This document shows positions 1 through 7,122 of a stretch of DNA of 8,271 bases, one piece after another; positions within the stretch are counted from its first letter, which is position 1; every line of letters begins with the position of its first letter. A program made the position numbers and the translations under genes. Under the pieces are notes generated by a model. It was given only the letters and a program-made list of their open reading frames with translations. It did not search any database and was not told the origin of the DNA. Origin of the DNA: Campylobacteraceae bacterium. GTDB taxonomy: Bacteria > Campylobacterota > Campylobacteria > Campylobacterales > JALSKU01. The stretch lies in the NCBI GenBank assembly GCA_015488975.1, contig WFMT01000216.1, positions 1 to 8,271 of the forward strand. The letters run 5' to 3'.

Positions 1-3
1 GAA

Positions 4-1737
4 TTGGATATACTAAATTTTATAAAAAAAAATAGAATTGTTAATGAACAAAAGGTTAATGAATTAAAGATTGAAGTTGATGAAAAAGATTTGAGTATAA
101 GTGAAGTTCTTTTAAATGAGGTTTTTTTTGACGAAGAGAGTATGCTTATATTTGTAAATGAGCTTTTACAAAAAAATATTATAGGTTTAAATGATATAAC
201 AGAAAATTTTCCAGTAAATATGGAAATCGCACTAAAGAATTTTGCCGAGAGTATAAATGCACAATATATGGATTTAGATACTGTTGATATAAATTATAAA
301 TTAGCATCCATTGCTCCTTTAAATCAATTAAAAAGATATTTAGCACTCCCGTTGTATGAAGATGAAATAAGTACTTACATTGCATTTGGCGAACCGTTTA
401 ATATCAAAGCTCAAGAAGCAATGCAAAGATATTATCCTAAAAAATTGATAAAAGTTGTTATTTCGGATCCTGCTCAGATTGAAAAGTATTTTAATAAATT
501 AGAAATCAGTGGCGGGACGAAAGATTTGATAAATGAGATAAGGAGAGAATTAACAACCAGTGCTGCTGAAAATCCCGGAGAATCATCTGGAGTGATGAAG
601 CTTATAGAATCTATAATAAAAACTGCAATTTTATATAGAGGAAGTGATATTCATATCGAGCCGACTGAAAATAATTGTATTGTCAGAACCAGAGTGGATG
701 GTATGTTAAACGAATCATTTGTTTTCGATAAAGATATATATCCTCCTTTGTCTTCCAGGATTAAATTACTATCAAATTTGGATATTGCTGAACGAAGAAA
801 ACCTCAAGATGGAAGATTTTCTCTTGTAATTATGGACAAAGAATTTGATTTTAGAGTTTCAACTTTACCTATTACAAATGGTGAGTCTATCGTTATGAGG
901 ATACTTGACAAATCAAAAGTAATGATTAAAATGGATTCTTTGGGAATGAGTAAAATAACTTTTGAAAAATTTAATCATGCTATGAGAGTGCCTTATGGAA
1001 TAGTATTTGTAACGGGCCCAACAGGCTCAGGTAAAACAACAACATTGTATGCTGCTTTAAATGCTATTAAAAGTATTTCCAAAAAAATTATAACAGTTGA
1101 GGATCCGGTAGAGTATCAGTTGAACCTGACCCAGCAGACTCAAGTAAATGAGAAAGCTAATTTAACTTTCTCAAGTGCATTAAAATCCATACTAAGACAA
1201 GATCCTGATGTTATAATGATTGGAGAGGTTAGAGACCATGAAACTTTAAGAATTGCTATTCAAGCAGCACTTACAGGACACCTTGTATTTTCTACATTGC
1301 ATACAAATGATGCAATCAGTGCAATTAACAGAATAATGGATATGGGTATTGAGCCGTATTTGGTAAGTGGCTCTTTGATAGCTATTGAAGCACAAAGACT
1401 TATAAGAAAATTGTGCCCTCATTGTAAAAGCAAAGTAGTATTGCCAAAAAACACTATAGAAGAATTTAAAAATTTTTTACCAGAACATTATAGTTTTTAT
1501 AAAGCAACAGGGTGTGATAAGTGTGCTGGCAGTGGATATTTTGGGAGAGAAATGATATCTGAGATATTGGTAGTTAGTGAAGAAATTCAAAGTATTATAG
1601 CAAAAGGTGGAAGTAAGGCGGAGATAACTGAGCAGGCAAAAAGAGATAATTTTGCAAATATGATGCAAGATGGTATAATAAGAGCAGCAAATGGTATAAC
1701 AAGTATTGAAGAAGTATATAGAGTGGTGAAATCATGA
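4..1737 (+). CDS. gspE: GspE/PilB-family type II secretion / type IV pilus assembly ATPase (5' end possibly outside the window)
   Basis: Cytoplasmic hexameric ATPase that drives pilin or pseudopilin assembly by acting on the inner-membrane platform protein encoded next. Residues about 1-160 resemble the MshEN/T2SSE N-terminal domain. The N2 domain carries the family signature SDIHIEP at 214-220 and arginines 228 and 230. The ATPase core has Walker A GPTGSGKT (338-345), an Asp box around E366-D367-P368, Walker B ending at E408 (IMIGEVRD), and a His box with H426 and H433 (STLHTND). A zinc tetracysteine C471-x2-C474-x29-C504-x2-C507 follows, typical of GspE/PilB and absent from PilT. About 577 residues is the usual length. 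The first possible start is TTG at 4, but codon 1-3 (GAA) is open in the same frame, so the true start may lie upstream. The stop overlaps the next gene's ATG (ATGA). GspE, PilB, MshE and the Campylobacter competence protein CtsE cannot be told apart here. Confidence 0.93.
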   Translation: MDILNFIKKNRIVNEQKVNELKIEVDEKDLSISEVLLNEVFFDEESMLIFVNELLQKNIIGLNDITENFPVNMEIALKNFAESINAQYMDLDTVDINYKLASIAPLNQLKRYLALPLYEDEISTYIAFGEPFNIKAQEAMQRYYPKKLIKVVISDPAQIEKYFNKLEISGGTKDLINEIRRELTTSAAENPGESSGVMKLIESIIKTAILYRGSDIHIEPTENNCIVRTRVDGMLNESFVFDKDIYPPLSSRIKLLSNLDIAERRKPQDGRFSLVIMDKEFDFRVSTLPITNGESIVMRILDKSKVMIKMDSLGMSKITFEKFNHAMRVPYGIVFVTGPTGSGKTTTLYAALNAIKSISKKIITVEDPVEYQLNLTQQTQVNEKANLTFSSALKSILRQDPDVIMIGEVRDHETLRIAIQAALTGHLVFSTLHTNDAISAINRIMDMGIEPYLVSGSLIAIEAQRLIRKLCPHCKSKVVLPKNTIEEFKNFLPEHYSFYKATGCDKCAGSGYFGREMISEILVVSEEIQSIIAKGGSKAEITEQAKRDNFANMMQDGIIRAANGITSIEEVYRVVKS

Positions 1738-2975
1738 AATATTTTGAAGTTACATATATGTTTAAAGGTAGAAAAGGTAGCAAGACCATGAAGGCCCAAA
1801 ATAGGATGGATGCTTTGTCAATGGCTAAATTAAGGCTGCCCGGTATTATTATAAAAATTATTGAAACTTCTGCCCCGGTAGAGGATCGATTTAATGAGTT
1901 TAAAAAGCAACTTTTTAATACTCTTTTAAAGCCTAAAGTAAAAATTGATAGTCTAATATCATCTATAAGGCAATTAGGCGTTATGACAAATGCAGGCATA
2001 TCAATTCATGACAGTGTTAGAGAAGTTGTAAAATCAACTGAAGATAAAAGGCTCAAAGCAATTTTTAACAATATAGACGATGCCTTAAATTCTGGTCAAA
2101 GTTTGACTGAAGCATTGAATGTCTATAGAAATGATGTTGGTGATGTAACAATAGCCATGATAGAGCTTGGAGAAAATACTGGAAATATGTCCGAATCTTT
2201 ACTGAAATTGGCCGTGATACTTGAAGAAATAAGAGATAACAGGAAAAAATTTAAAAGTGCATTAAGATACCCGATGATTGTTTTGATAGCTATTTCAATA
2301 GCGTTTACTATATTGATGGTGTATGTTGTCCCTAAATTTAAAGCCATATTTGCAAATTTTCATACAGTTTTGCCATTGCCTACTAGAATTCTTCTTTATC
2401 TGGAAAATATAATTCACAATTATGGTTGGTACCTTTTGATATTTATCATTGGCTCAATTGCAACAATAAAATTTTTATATGTTAATAATGTAGAATTTAA
2501 AAAAGGGTTTGATAAATATATTTTAAAAGTATATCTTTTTGGCAAAATTATTTTTAATGCTACTATGTATAGATTTACGATGATTTTTACTCAGTTGATT
2601 GCCGCAGGTATTCCTATAGCTGATGCATTAGATACTGCTGTTTTAACGATAGATAATACCACGCTAAAAGACAAATTAGCAGCGGTGACAACTTCGGTAC
2701 AGAGAGGAATGTCACTTTCTGATGCCCTCAAGGATACAGGTCTTTTTCAAGGAATGCTCTTGCAGATGGTCAGTGCGGGTGAAAGAAGTGGTACGCTTGA
2801 TACTATGCTTGAAAAAGTTTCTGATTATTTTAAAATGAGATTTGATGAGATAGTTGATAATATTTCAAGCTATATAGAACCTATCCTCATAGGATTTATA
2901 GCTGTTATGGTGCTTATGATGGCACTTGGTATTTTCTTACCTATGTGGGATTTGGCTTCTGCTGTTAAACATTAA
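1734..2975 (+). CDS. gspF: GspF/PilC-family inner-membrane platform protein
   Basis: Polytopic inner-membrane protein that couples the assembly ATPase to pilin or pseudopilin polymerisation. It has 413 residues, normal for the family, with two T2SSF repeats: about 70-195 (IRQLGVMTNAGISIHDSV) and about 277-400 (FTQLIAAGIPIADALDTAV, then GERSGTLDTMLEKVSDYF). Both repeats show the Gly-rich AG-I/P turn. Hydrophobic segments lie near 179-202, 230-250 and 382-407, giving the usual three-helix topology. ATG at 1734 lies in the ATGA overlap with the upstream ATPase gene, so the two are probably translationally coupled. A weak GAGTGG lies upstream. The C-terminal codons overlap the convergent helicase gene by 11 bases (2965-2975). 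The system served (secretion, pilus or DNA uptake, as for C. jejuni CtsF) cannot be decided because pilin and secretin genes lie outside. Confidence 0.93.
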   Translation: MKYFEVTYMFKGRKGSKTMKAQNRMDALSMAKLRLPGIIIKIIETSAPVEDRFNEFKKQLFNTLLKPKVKIDSLISSIRQLGVMTNAGISIHDSVREVVKSTEDKRLKAIFNNIDDALNSGQSLTEALNVYRNDVGDVTIAMIELGENTGNMSESLLKLAVILEEIRDNRKKFKSALRYPMIVLIAISIAFTILMVYVVPKFKAIFANFHTVLPLPTRILLYLENIIHNYGWYLLIFIIGSIATIKFLYVNNVEFKKGFDKYILKVYLFGKIIFNATMYRFTMIFTQLIAAGIPIADALDTAVLTIDNTTLKDKLAAVTTSVQRGMSLSDALKDTGLFQGMLLQMVSAGERSGTLDTMLEKVSDYFKMRFDEIVDNISSYIEPILIGFIAVMVLMMALGIFLPMWDLASAVKH

Positions 2976-4995
2976 CAAGTCCTGCTTCTTCCAAGAAAAT
3001 AGAGTGTTGATACTCTATTTTCTTTATCTTATCCTGTTTTGCATAGGATAGATAAAGCAATTCTTTTGCCCTTGTTGTTGCTACATAGAAAAGCCTTCTT
3101 TCTTCTTCTATAGAGCCACCTTTGCTTATGAGTTTTCTATTTGGAAATCTTCCATCCATCAGATCAATAATATATACTTCTTTGAATTCTAATCCTTTGC
3201 TAGCATGGATACTAAGAAGATTTACGCCATCTCCTTGGGTTATTTCATTGCTCCCGAGCACTAAGGCATTTATAAATTTATCAATATCTTTGTAATTTTT
3301 AGAAATATTTGATAAAATCCAGGCTTTTGATATAATATTTTGTTTGATTTTTTTTGCCAATTCTTCATCTACTCCTTTTGATTTTGTTATTGCTCTTTGC
3401 TTTGAAAGTGTCTGAGTTATAAAATCATAAAGACTTGAATTTATTAAATTTGATAATATTTTATAAGGAGATTTTGTATTTTTATTTGTTTTAGCAAAAT
3501 TATATAGAGCATAGATAAATGTAGCGCCATCAGTAGAAATTTTTGGATGTTTTAGTATAGGATTTGATAAAAAATTCTCTTCAAATCGTAAATCTTTAAA
3601 TCTTGTCGTTGAACCTAAATGTTCAAAATCATCAAAAAGTCCAAGTTGATAATTTTGAGCTTTCTTTTTAAACGGATTACCATGTGATAAATCAGGTTTT
3701 ATCAACCCTTTTATTATATCGCCGTTTCCGATCTTATATAGAGCTTCAAAAAGCTCTTTTCCTATAACAGACCCAATACCTTTTGCATATTCGAATATAT
3801 TTACAAATGCCATTATATCTTTTGGATTCCTAAGGAGTGAAAGTATATTTAAAAGAGACTTAATCTCTTTTGTCTCAAAAAAACTTATACTCCCTTTTCT
3901 TTTGGAATTTATTCCAATTTCTCTTAATGTTGCCTCTATGCCATCAGCACTGGAATTATTCCTAAATATTATAGCAATATCTTTTTTGTCAGTAGTTGAG
4001 AATTTTATTTTTTTCGCAATTGCCTCATATTGTTCGAAAACTTCATCAAAAACAAAAAGTTTTGGTGGAAAATCTTTATGCATTTTTGTTACTATCAATT
4101 CTTTTTTATAAATTCTTTTATTTTGCTTGATAACTTTATTTGCCAATGACAATATTTGTTTTGTAGATCTATAATTCTTATTAAGTGCAAAAATCTGTGT
4201 ATTTTTATATCTGTCATTAAAAGATGCAATGATATTTATATCGGCACCGTTAAAAGCATAAATACTCTGATCATAATCTCCGACACAAAAAAGAGAGTCA
4301 CATTTAAAGGAATCTATTACTTTACATTGCAAAGAGTTGGTATCTTGGTACTCATCAACAAGAATTTCTTTAAAATAAAAATTATTTTCTTTCGATTCTT
4401 TTGTTATATTTATAAGCAAATCATTATAATCAACATATCCAAATTTATTTTTTAATTCTTGAAATTCATCCAATATATCTTCATACATGTCAAAAAATGG
4501 CTCTTGTTCAGGATTTCTTTTTTGTAGCCAAGAAGAAAAGTTGCTGTATTGTTCGCTGTTTTGATATAGTGAGAATATATCATATAGGTATGAGTATTGA
4601 TATTGTTTGTTTTTGCTTTGAATGTGCGAAAAGACTCTTTTTTCATATACACTTTTAAGTAATATTTTTAACTCTTTTGGCTGTTTTAGAGTAATATTGC
4701 TTCCACTTTTTTTAAGCAGCCTATAACTAACTGAGTGAAATGTTCCTGCTTCTATTTTCTTGACAATATTTGAATCAAAATACTTAGAAACTCTTTCTAT
4801 CATTTCTCCTGAAGCCTTATTTGTAAATGTGAGGAGCAATATCTCTTCCGGCTTGACATTGTTTTGGAGTAAATAAGCAATTCTAGCTACTATCGTTGAA
4901 GTTTTTCCTGTGCCTGCAGAAGCGATTATAAGATTGTGCCCAGGTTTTGAAGTAGCTGCTTTGAACTGTTCATCATTGAGAGTACTTAAAGGCAA
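2965..4995 (-). CDS. UvrD/Rep/PcrA-family superfamily 1A ATP-dependent DNA helicase
   Basis: 3'-5' DNA helicase acting in repair, recombination or replication restart. From the TTG at 4995 it is 676 residues, the usual size. All SF1A motifs are visible: Q motif (LNDEQFKAAT, glutamine 10), Walker A SAGTGKT ending at K31-T32, motif Ia LTFTNKA, motif Ib GTFHS, motif II DEYQD (214-218), motif III GDYDQSIYAFNGAD (from 239), motif IV KNYRST, motif V HASKGLEF (597-604) and motif VI YVATTRAK with arginine 642. No ATG precedes Walker A. An in-frame TTG at 5034 would add 13 residues but has no ribosome site. The TTG at 4995 gives an MPLSTLN-type start typical of the family, with AAAGAG six bases upstream. 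It then overlaps the methyltransferase stop by 10 bases, suggesting coupling. UvrD, PcrA and Rep cannot be separated by eye. The 3' end overlaps convergent gspF. Confidence 0.94.
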   Translation of the reverse strand: MPLSTLNDEQFKAATSKPGHNLIIASAGTGKTSTIVARIAYLLQNNVKPEEILLLTFTNKASGEMIERVSKYFDSNIVKKIEAGTFHSVSYRLLKKSGSNITLKQPKELKILLKSVYEKRVFSHIQSKNKQYQYSYLYDIFSLYQNSEQYSNFSSWLQKRNPEQEPFFDMYEDILDEFQELKNKFGYVDYNDLLINITKESKENNFYFKEILVDEYQDTNSLQCKVIDSFKCDSLFCVGDYDQSIYAFNGADINIIASFNDRYKNTQIFALNKNYRSTKQILSLANKVIKQNKRIYKKELIVTKMHKDFPPKLFVFDEVFEQYEAIAKKIKFSTTDKKDIAIIFRNNSSADGIEATLREIGINSKRKGSISFFETKEIKSLLNILSLLRNPKDIMAFVNIFEYAKGIGSVIGKELFEALYKIGNGDIIKGLIKPDLSHGNPFKKKAQNYQLGLFDDFEHLGSTTRFKDLRFEENFLSNPILKHPKISTDGATFIYALYNFAKTNKNTKSPYKILSNLINSSLYDFITQTLSKQRAITKSKGVDEELAKKIKQNIISKAWILSNISKNYKDIDKFINALVLGSNEITQGDGVNLLSIHASKGLEFKEVYIIDLMDGRFPNRKLISKGGSIEEERRLFYVATTRAKELLYLSYAKQDKIKKIEYQHSIFLEEAGLVNV
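2993..3024 (+). terminator. Probable intrinsic terminator of gspF, nested in the helicase coding sequence
   Basis: A perfect 13-bp inverted repeat: left arm 2993-3005 (AAGAAAATAGAGT), loop 3006-3011 (gttgat), right arm 3012-3024 (ACTCTATTTTCTT). On the plus strand it starts 17 bases after the gspF stop, and the 3' arm runs into a T-rich tract (TTTTCTTTATCTT), the shape expected of a rho-independent terminator. Only three of the pairs are G-C, so the stem is long but weak. Read from the minus strand it is followed by GGAAG and lacks a T tract, so it would favour stopping plus-strand transcripts. It lies within helicase codons about 658-668. Confidence 0.55.
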
Positions 4996-5792
4996 GGAGT
5001 ACTCTTTTTGTTCCAATGGATAAGTGCCCAACAAACATAATCATTTTGTTGTTTACTGTTTTTTATATGTATTTCATAATACTCTTTTAAAAGTCTTTCT
5101 TCTTCTTTTGTTAAATTTCCTATACTCCAAACTATACTTTTTATAAAATGTTTTTTGTCAGTATATTGTATGTTTCTTCCTTCGCTTTTTATAAAATCAA
5201 CCGAAGCATTGATTCCCATTTGATATAAAATATTTACAGTGTAGATATAATCAGGTTTTTTATTAATTTTCTTACCAATATATTTTAATATATCATCATT
5301 TAAAAAACTACCCCCGACTTTATATGTTAGATAGACTCTTTTGTTTGCTTTTGAATTTATTTTTTGAAGAGTTTTTTTCATGTTCTCAACTTCCATAGAT
5401 CTTGACGCTATTACTATATCAGAATTCGGCACATTCTTCCAAGAATCTTCCCATGATAAATTGAATGTTTTAATATTTTTTATTTTTCTTTTTTCTGCTT
5501 CTAAATTTAAATATTCAAGCATAACAGGGGAAAAGTCCAAACTGTATATTTTTTGGAGTTTGCTTGAGGCCAATAGTGATATATTTCCAACACCACAACC
5601 TATATCAAGCAAAGTTTTGCAATCTTTAAAATTTATTTTCTCAAACAATGCATCATTATATATACTGTTATATATTCTTTTTGATATATTTACAGCTTTT
5701 TTGTCCCAATCTTGACTACTTTTTGGCTTAAAAGTAGATTGTTGTTTCTGTTTCATATAAAGTTCGTTAAAATCTATGTTTAAAATATTCAA
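4986..5792 (-). CDS. Class I SAM-dependent methyltransferase, substrate unknown
   Basis: Soluble 268-residue protein with a Rossmann-type methyltransferase fold. Motif I, the SAM-binding loop, is LLDIGCGVGN with D63, G65, G67 and G69. The acidic residue closing strand 2 is D86 (IYSLDFSPVML), and motif IV is SDIVIASRSMEV with D125. The C-terminal third is lysine-rich and ends in a Trp-containing strand (VCWALIHWNKK) seen in several uncharacterised methyltransferases. Nothing identifies the acceptor: I see no tRNA-, rRNA- or biotin-pathway signature strong enough to name it. The TTG start at 5792 is supported by AGGAG seven bases upstream; the first ATG, codon 13, has no ribosome site. It lies between a tRNA gene and the helicase on the same strand and overlaps the helicase by 10 bases, so co-expression is likely. 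Confidence 0.88.
   Translation of the reverse strand: MNILNIDFNELYMKQKQQSTFKPKSSQDWDKKAVNISKRIYNSIYNDALFEKINFKDCKTLLDIGCGVGNISLLASSKLQKIYSLDFSPVMLEYLNLEAEKRKIKNIKTFNLSWEDSWKNVPNSDIVIASRSMEVENMKKTLQKINSKANKRVYLTYKVGGSFLNDDILKYIGKKINKKPDYIYTVNILYQMGINASVDFIKSEGRNIQYTDKKHFIKSIVWSIGNLTKEEERLLKEYYEIHIKNSKQQNDYVCWALIHWNKKSTPCL
5002..5007 (-). promoter_or_regulatory. Ribosome binding site deciding the helicase TTG start
   Basis: On the minus strand AAAGAG sits six bases before the TTG at 4995-4993, inside the end of the methyltransferase gene. The longer start (TTG at 5034) and the TTG at 5016 have no comparable purine block. The same arrangement, AAAGAG then TAC plus three bases then TTG, occurs before rluD. 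Confidence 0.5.
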
Positions 5793-5799
5793 TTTTTAT

Positions 5800-5804
5800 C
5801 TCCT
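5800..5804 (-). promoter_or_regulatory. Ribosome binding site of the methyltransferase TTG start
   Basis: On the minus strand a clear AGGAG lies seven bases before the TTG at 5792-5790. It is among the best ribosome sites in the window and settles the choice of TTG over the ATG at codon 13. Confidence 0.7.
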
Positions 5805-5831
5805 ATTATAAAAGAGAAAAGAAAAAAGGAG

Positions 5832-5908
5832 TGGTGGGTTCACTAGGACTCGAACCTAGGACCGCTCGGTTATGAGCCGAGAGCTCTAACCAACTGAGCT
5901 ATGAACCC
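5832..5908 (-). tRNA. tRNA with anticodon CAU, probably elongator tRNA-Met (tRNA-Ile2 possible)
   Basis: A complete 77-base cloverleaf including encoded CCA. The acceptor stem is GGGTTCA paired with TGAACCC, discriminator A, then CCA. The D arm is GCTCAGTTGGTTAGAGC. The anticodon stem is CTCGG/CCGAG around loop CTCATAA (anticodon CAT), and the T arm is CCTAG-GTTCGAG-TCCTAGT-like with the GTTCGAGTC core. It is not initiator tRNA: base pair 1-72 is G-C rather than mismatched, and the anticodon stem lacks the three consecutive G-C pairs of initiators. CAU also occurs in tRNA-Ile2, where TilS converts C34 to lysidine. T-A pairs at 4-69 and 5-68 favour methionine, but the sequence alone does not prove it. 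It lies 68 bases after rodA and 39 bases before the methyltransferase start, all on the same strand. Confidence 0.96.
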
Positions 5909-5925
5909 TCCATTTAAAGAGTGAA

Positions 5926-5931
5926 ATTCTA
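5926..5931 (-). promoter_or_regulatory. Possible -10 box for the tRNA
   Basis: TAGAAT on the minus strand ends 17 bases before the tRNA 5' end, placing a start point roughly 10 bases upstream of the mature tRNA. No good -35 is seen, but Campylobacterota sigma-70 promoters often lack one and use A/T-rich DNA instead, as found upstream here. The alternative is read-through from rodA, since no terminator is visible between them. Confidence 0.35.
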
Positions 5932-5976
5932 TCCAAATTTTTCTTAATCTTTCTTTAGATGCCCTTTAGTTATTAA

Positions 5977-7080
5977 TTACCTATATTTAATCTTACTATA
6001 CATTGTATCGTACTGAAATGAAATAAGATTTTCAATAATACCAAAAATAACCATAAAAGTTATAAAGCTACTGCCTCCGTAACTAAAAAATGGCAAAGGC
6101 ACTCCCACAACAGGTGCCAAAGCTATAGTCATAGCAACATTTATGCTCATATATATAAATATCATAAAACTTGTAGATATCACCATTGATCTTAAAAAAT
6201 AATTTTTTTTGAATTTAAAGCTAAAACTCATTAAATGTATAACAAGGAGCGTATATAAACTCAATAACCCTAAGGCTCCCAAAAAACCAAATCTTTCTGT
6301 AAAATAGGCAAAAATAAAATCACTTGTTGAAACCGGTAAAAATTTTAAATGTGTTTGAGTAGCTTCTTGTCTTGATTTTCCTTTAAGCCCTCCTGAGCCT
6401 ATGGCGATAATCGACTGTCTGACATGATAACTTTTTTTGTCTCCTAAAAAGTTTGTTATTCTTTTTTTTTGATATCCGTGTAAATTGCTATAAAGAAGAG
6501 GTGCTGAAATTATGATACCGATGCCAAGTATAATCCAAATTTTTTTATTTACTCCTATAACAAATAAAGTTGAATATCCTATAAGTAAAAGAATTAGAGC
6601 AGTTCCTAAATCAGGCTCTTTCATAATAAGTATAAATGGCAATATAATATATAAGCTAAATTTACCAAATTCTTTCCAGCCGTATCCGCTTGATTTGGGT
6701 GGATTATTTTTTATAAGATATGCCATCATAAGTAAAAAAGCAGGCTTAAATACTTCTGAGGGTTGAATTGTAAAGTTTATAAATGGAATTTCAAGCCACC
6801 TTCTTGCTCCTAATCTTGTGACACCAAAGAAGTCAACACTAAATAGAAGAATTATGCTAACCCAGTAAAAAAGCGGTATTATCCAATCAAATTTTTTAAT
6901 AGGTATTATAAATGTAATAGAAAAAATAATCGCACCTATGCTAAAATATATTAATTGTTTGTGTGCTAGGGCTTGATTTGCTTCATTTATTAAATAAAAT
7001 GATAAAATAATTATTGGAATTATTAATATTGGAAGTATAAAGTCAAAATGTGTTAATATTCGTCTGTCGATTTGAAGCAA
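5977..7080 (-). CDS. rodA: RodA/MrdB SEDS-family peptidoglycan glycosyltransferase
   Basis: Polytopic inner-membrane enzyme that polymerises lipid II into glycan strands during cell elongation, partnered by a class B PBP (PBP2/MrdA) and the MreBCD complex. It has 367 residues with about ten hydrophobic segments (near 13-31, 43-60, 65-81, 111-123, 141-153, 160-176, 179-196, 263-283, 297-323 and 337-354). SEDS signatures are QPSEVFKPAF (106-115), KEPDLGT (154-160), GSGGLKGK (228-235), STSDFIFA with D254, which I take as the conserved catalytic aspartate, and PLPFFSYGGSS (328-338). The short loops and LPVSTSDF favour RodA over FtsW, as does the resemblance of the gene order to C. jejuni mrdB. 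The TTG start at 7080 has AAAGG six bases upstream; the next Met is near residue 118, inside the membrane part. The gene is divergent from rluD, and mrdA is not adjacent. Confidence 0.93.
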   Translation of the reverse strand: MLQIDRRILTHFDFILPILIIPIIILSFYLINEANQALAHKQLIYFSIGAIIFSITFIIPIKKFDWIIPLFYWVSIILLFSVDFFGVTRLGARRWLEIPFINFTIQPSEVFKPAFLLMMAYLIKNNPPKSSGYGWKEFGKFSLYIILPFILIMKEPDLGTALILLLIGYSTLFVIGVNKKIWIILGIGIIISAPLLYSNLHGYQKKRITNFLGDKKSYHVRQSIIAIGSGGLKGKSRQEATQTHLKFLPVSTSDFIFAYFTERFGFLGALGLLSLYTLLVIHLMSFSFKFKKNYFLRSMVISTSFMIFIYMSINVAMTIALAPVVGVPLPFFSYGGSSFITFMVIFGIIENLISFQYDTMYSKIKYR

Positions 7081-7086
7081 AATATA

Positions 7087-7091
7087 CCTTT
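7087..7091 (-). promoter_or_regulatory. Ribosome binding site of rodA
   Basis: AAAGG on the minus strand lies six bases before the TTG start at 7080-7078. It supports the TTG, since no ATG exists in frame before the membrane segments. Confidence 0.5.
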
Positions 7092-7102
7092 AATTTTTTA
7101 GG

Positions 7103-7108
7103 TATTAT
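7103..7108 (+). promoter_or_regulatory. Possible -10 box for rluD, overlapping the rodA -10
   Basis: TATTAT on the plus strand, preceded by a T run at 7094-7099, lies 20 bases before the rluD start. It occupies nearly the same bases as the rodA -10 on the other strand. It is a weaker match than TATAAT and no -35 is visible. Confidence 0.35.
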
Positions 7109-7109
7109 A
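7104..7109 (-). promoter_or_regulatory. Consensus -10 box for rodA
   Basis: A perfect TATAAT on the minus strand, preceded by TTTTTTTTGA, in the 48-base gap between the rodA and rluD starts. Transcription would begin near 7097, just before the rodA ribosome site. The upstream T tract fits Campylobacterota sigma-70 promoters, which use periodic A/T-rich DNA rather than a -35 box. Confidence 0.5.
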
Positions 7110-7116
7110 TCAAAAA

Positions 7117-7122
7117 AAAGAG
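7117..7122 (+). promoter_or_regulatory. Ribosome binding site of rluD
   Basis: AAAGAG lies six bases before the TTG at 7129. Hexamer, spacer length and the TAC in the spacer match the site proposed for the helicase, which supports both TTG starts. Confidence 0.5.

Noticed and set aside
1595..1999. Open antisense frame across the gspE-gspF junction
   Set aside because: No ribosome site or recognisable domain, and fully covered by two strongly supported genes on the other strand.
4156..4455. Plus-strand open frame inside the helicase gene
   Set aside because: It is the complement of conserved helicase motifs II-IV; the low-complexity Ile/Phe/Lys composition is typical of a shadow frame in AT-rich DNA.
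4997..5004. Palindrome GAGTACTC near the methyltransferase-helicase junction
   Set aside because: Eight bases within coding sequence, explained by the ribosome site and codons. One copy only, so not treated as a regulatory or restriction-related signal.
5380..5715. Plus-strand open frame opposite the methyltransferase
   Set aside because: It overlaps the SAM-binding motifs of the real gene and has no ribosome site or family resemblance.
5805..5810. TATAAT on the minus strand just before the methyltransferase ribosome site
   Set aside because: A transcript starting about seven bases downstream would begin at or inside the AGGAG, and the -35 position falls in the tRNA 3' end. Probably chance in AT-rich DNA.
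5811..5830. T-rich tract after the tRNA on the minus strand as a terminator
   Set aside because: There is no stem-loop directly before it other than the tRNA's own arms, so I do not call an intrinsic terminator.
5832..5908. tRNA as an integration (att) site
   Set aside because: No integrase gene and no second copy of the tRNA 3' end is seen in the window; the neighbours are ordinary chromosomal genes.
7084..7105. Short inverted repeat ATACC...GGTAT in the rodA-rluD spacer as an operator
   Set aside because: Five-base arms with a 12-base spacer are expected by chance in such DNA, and no regulator gene is nearby.
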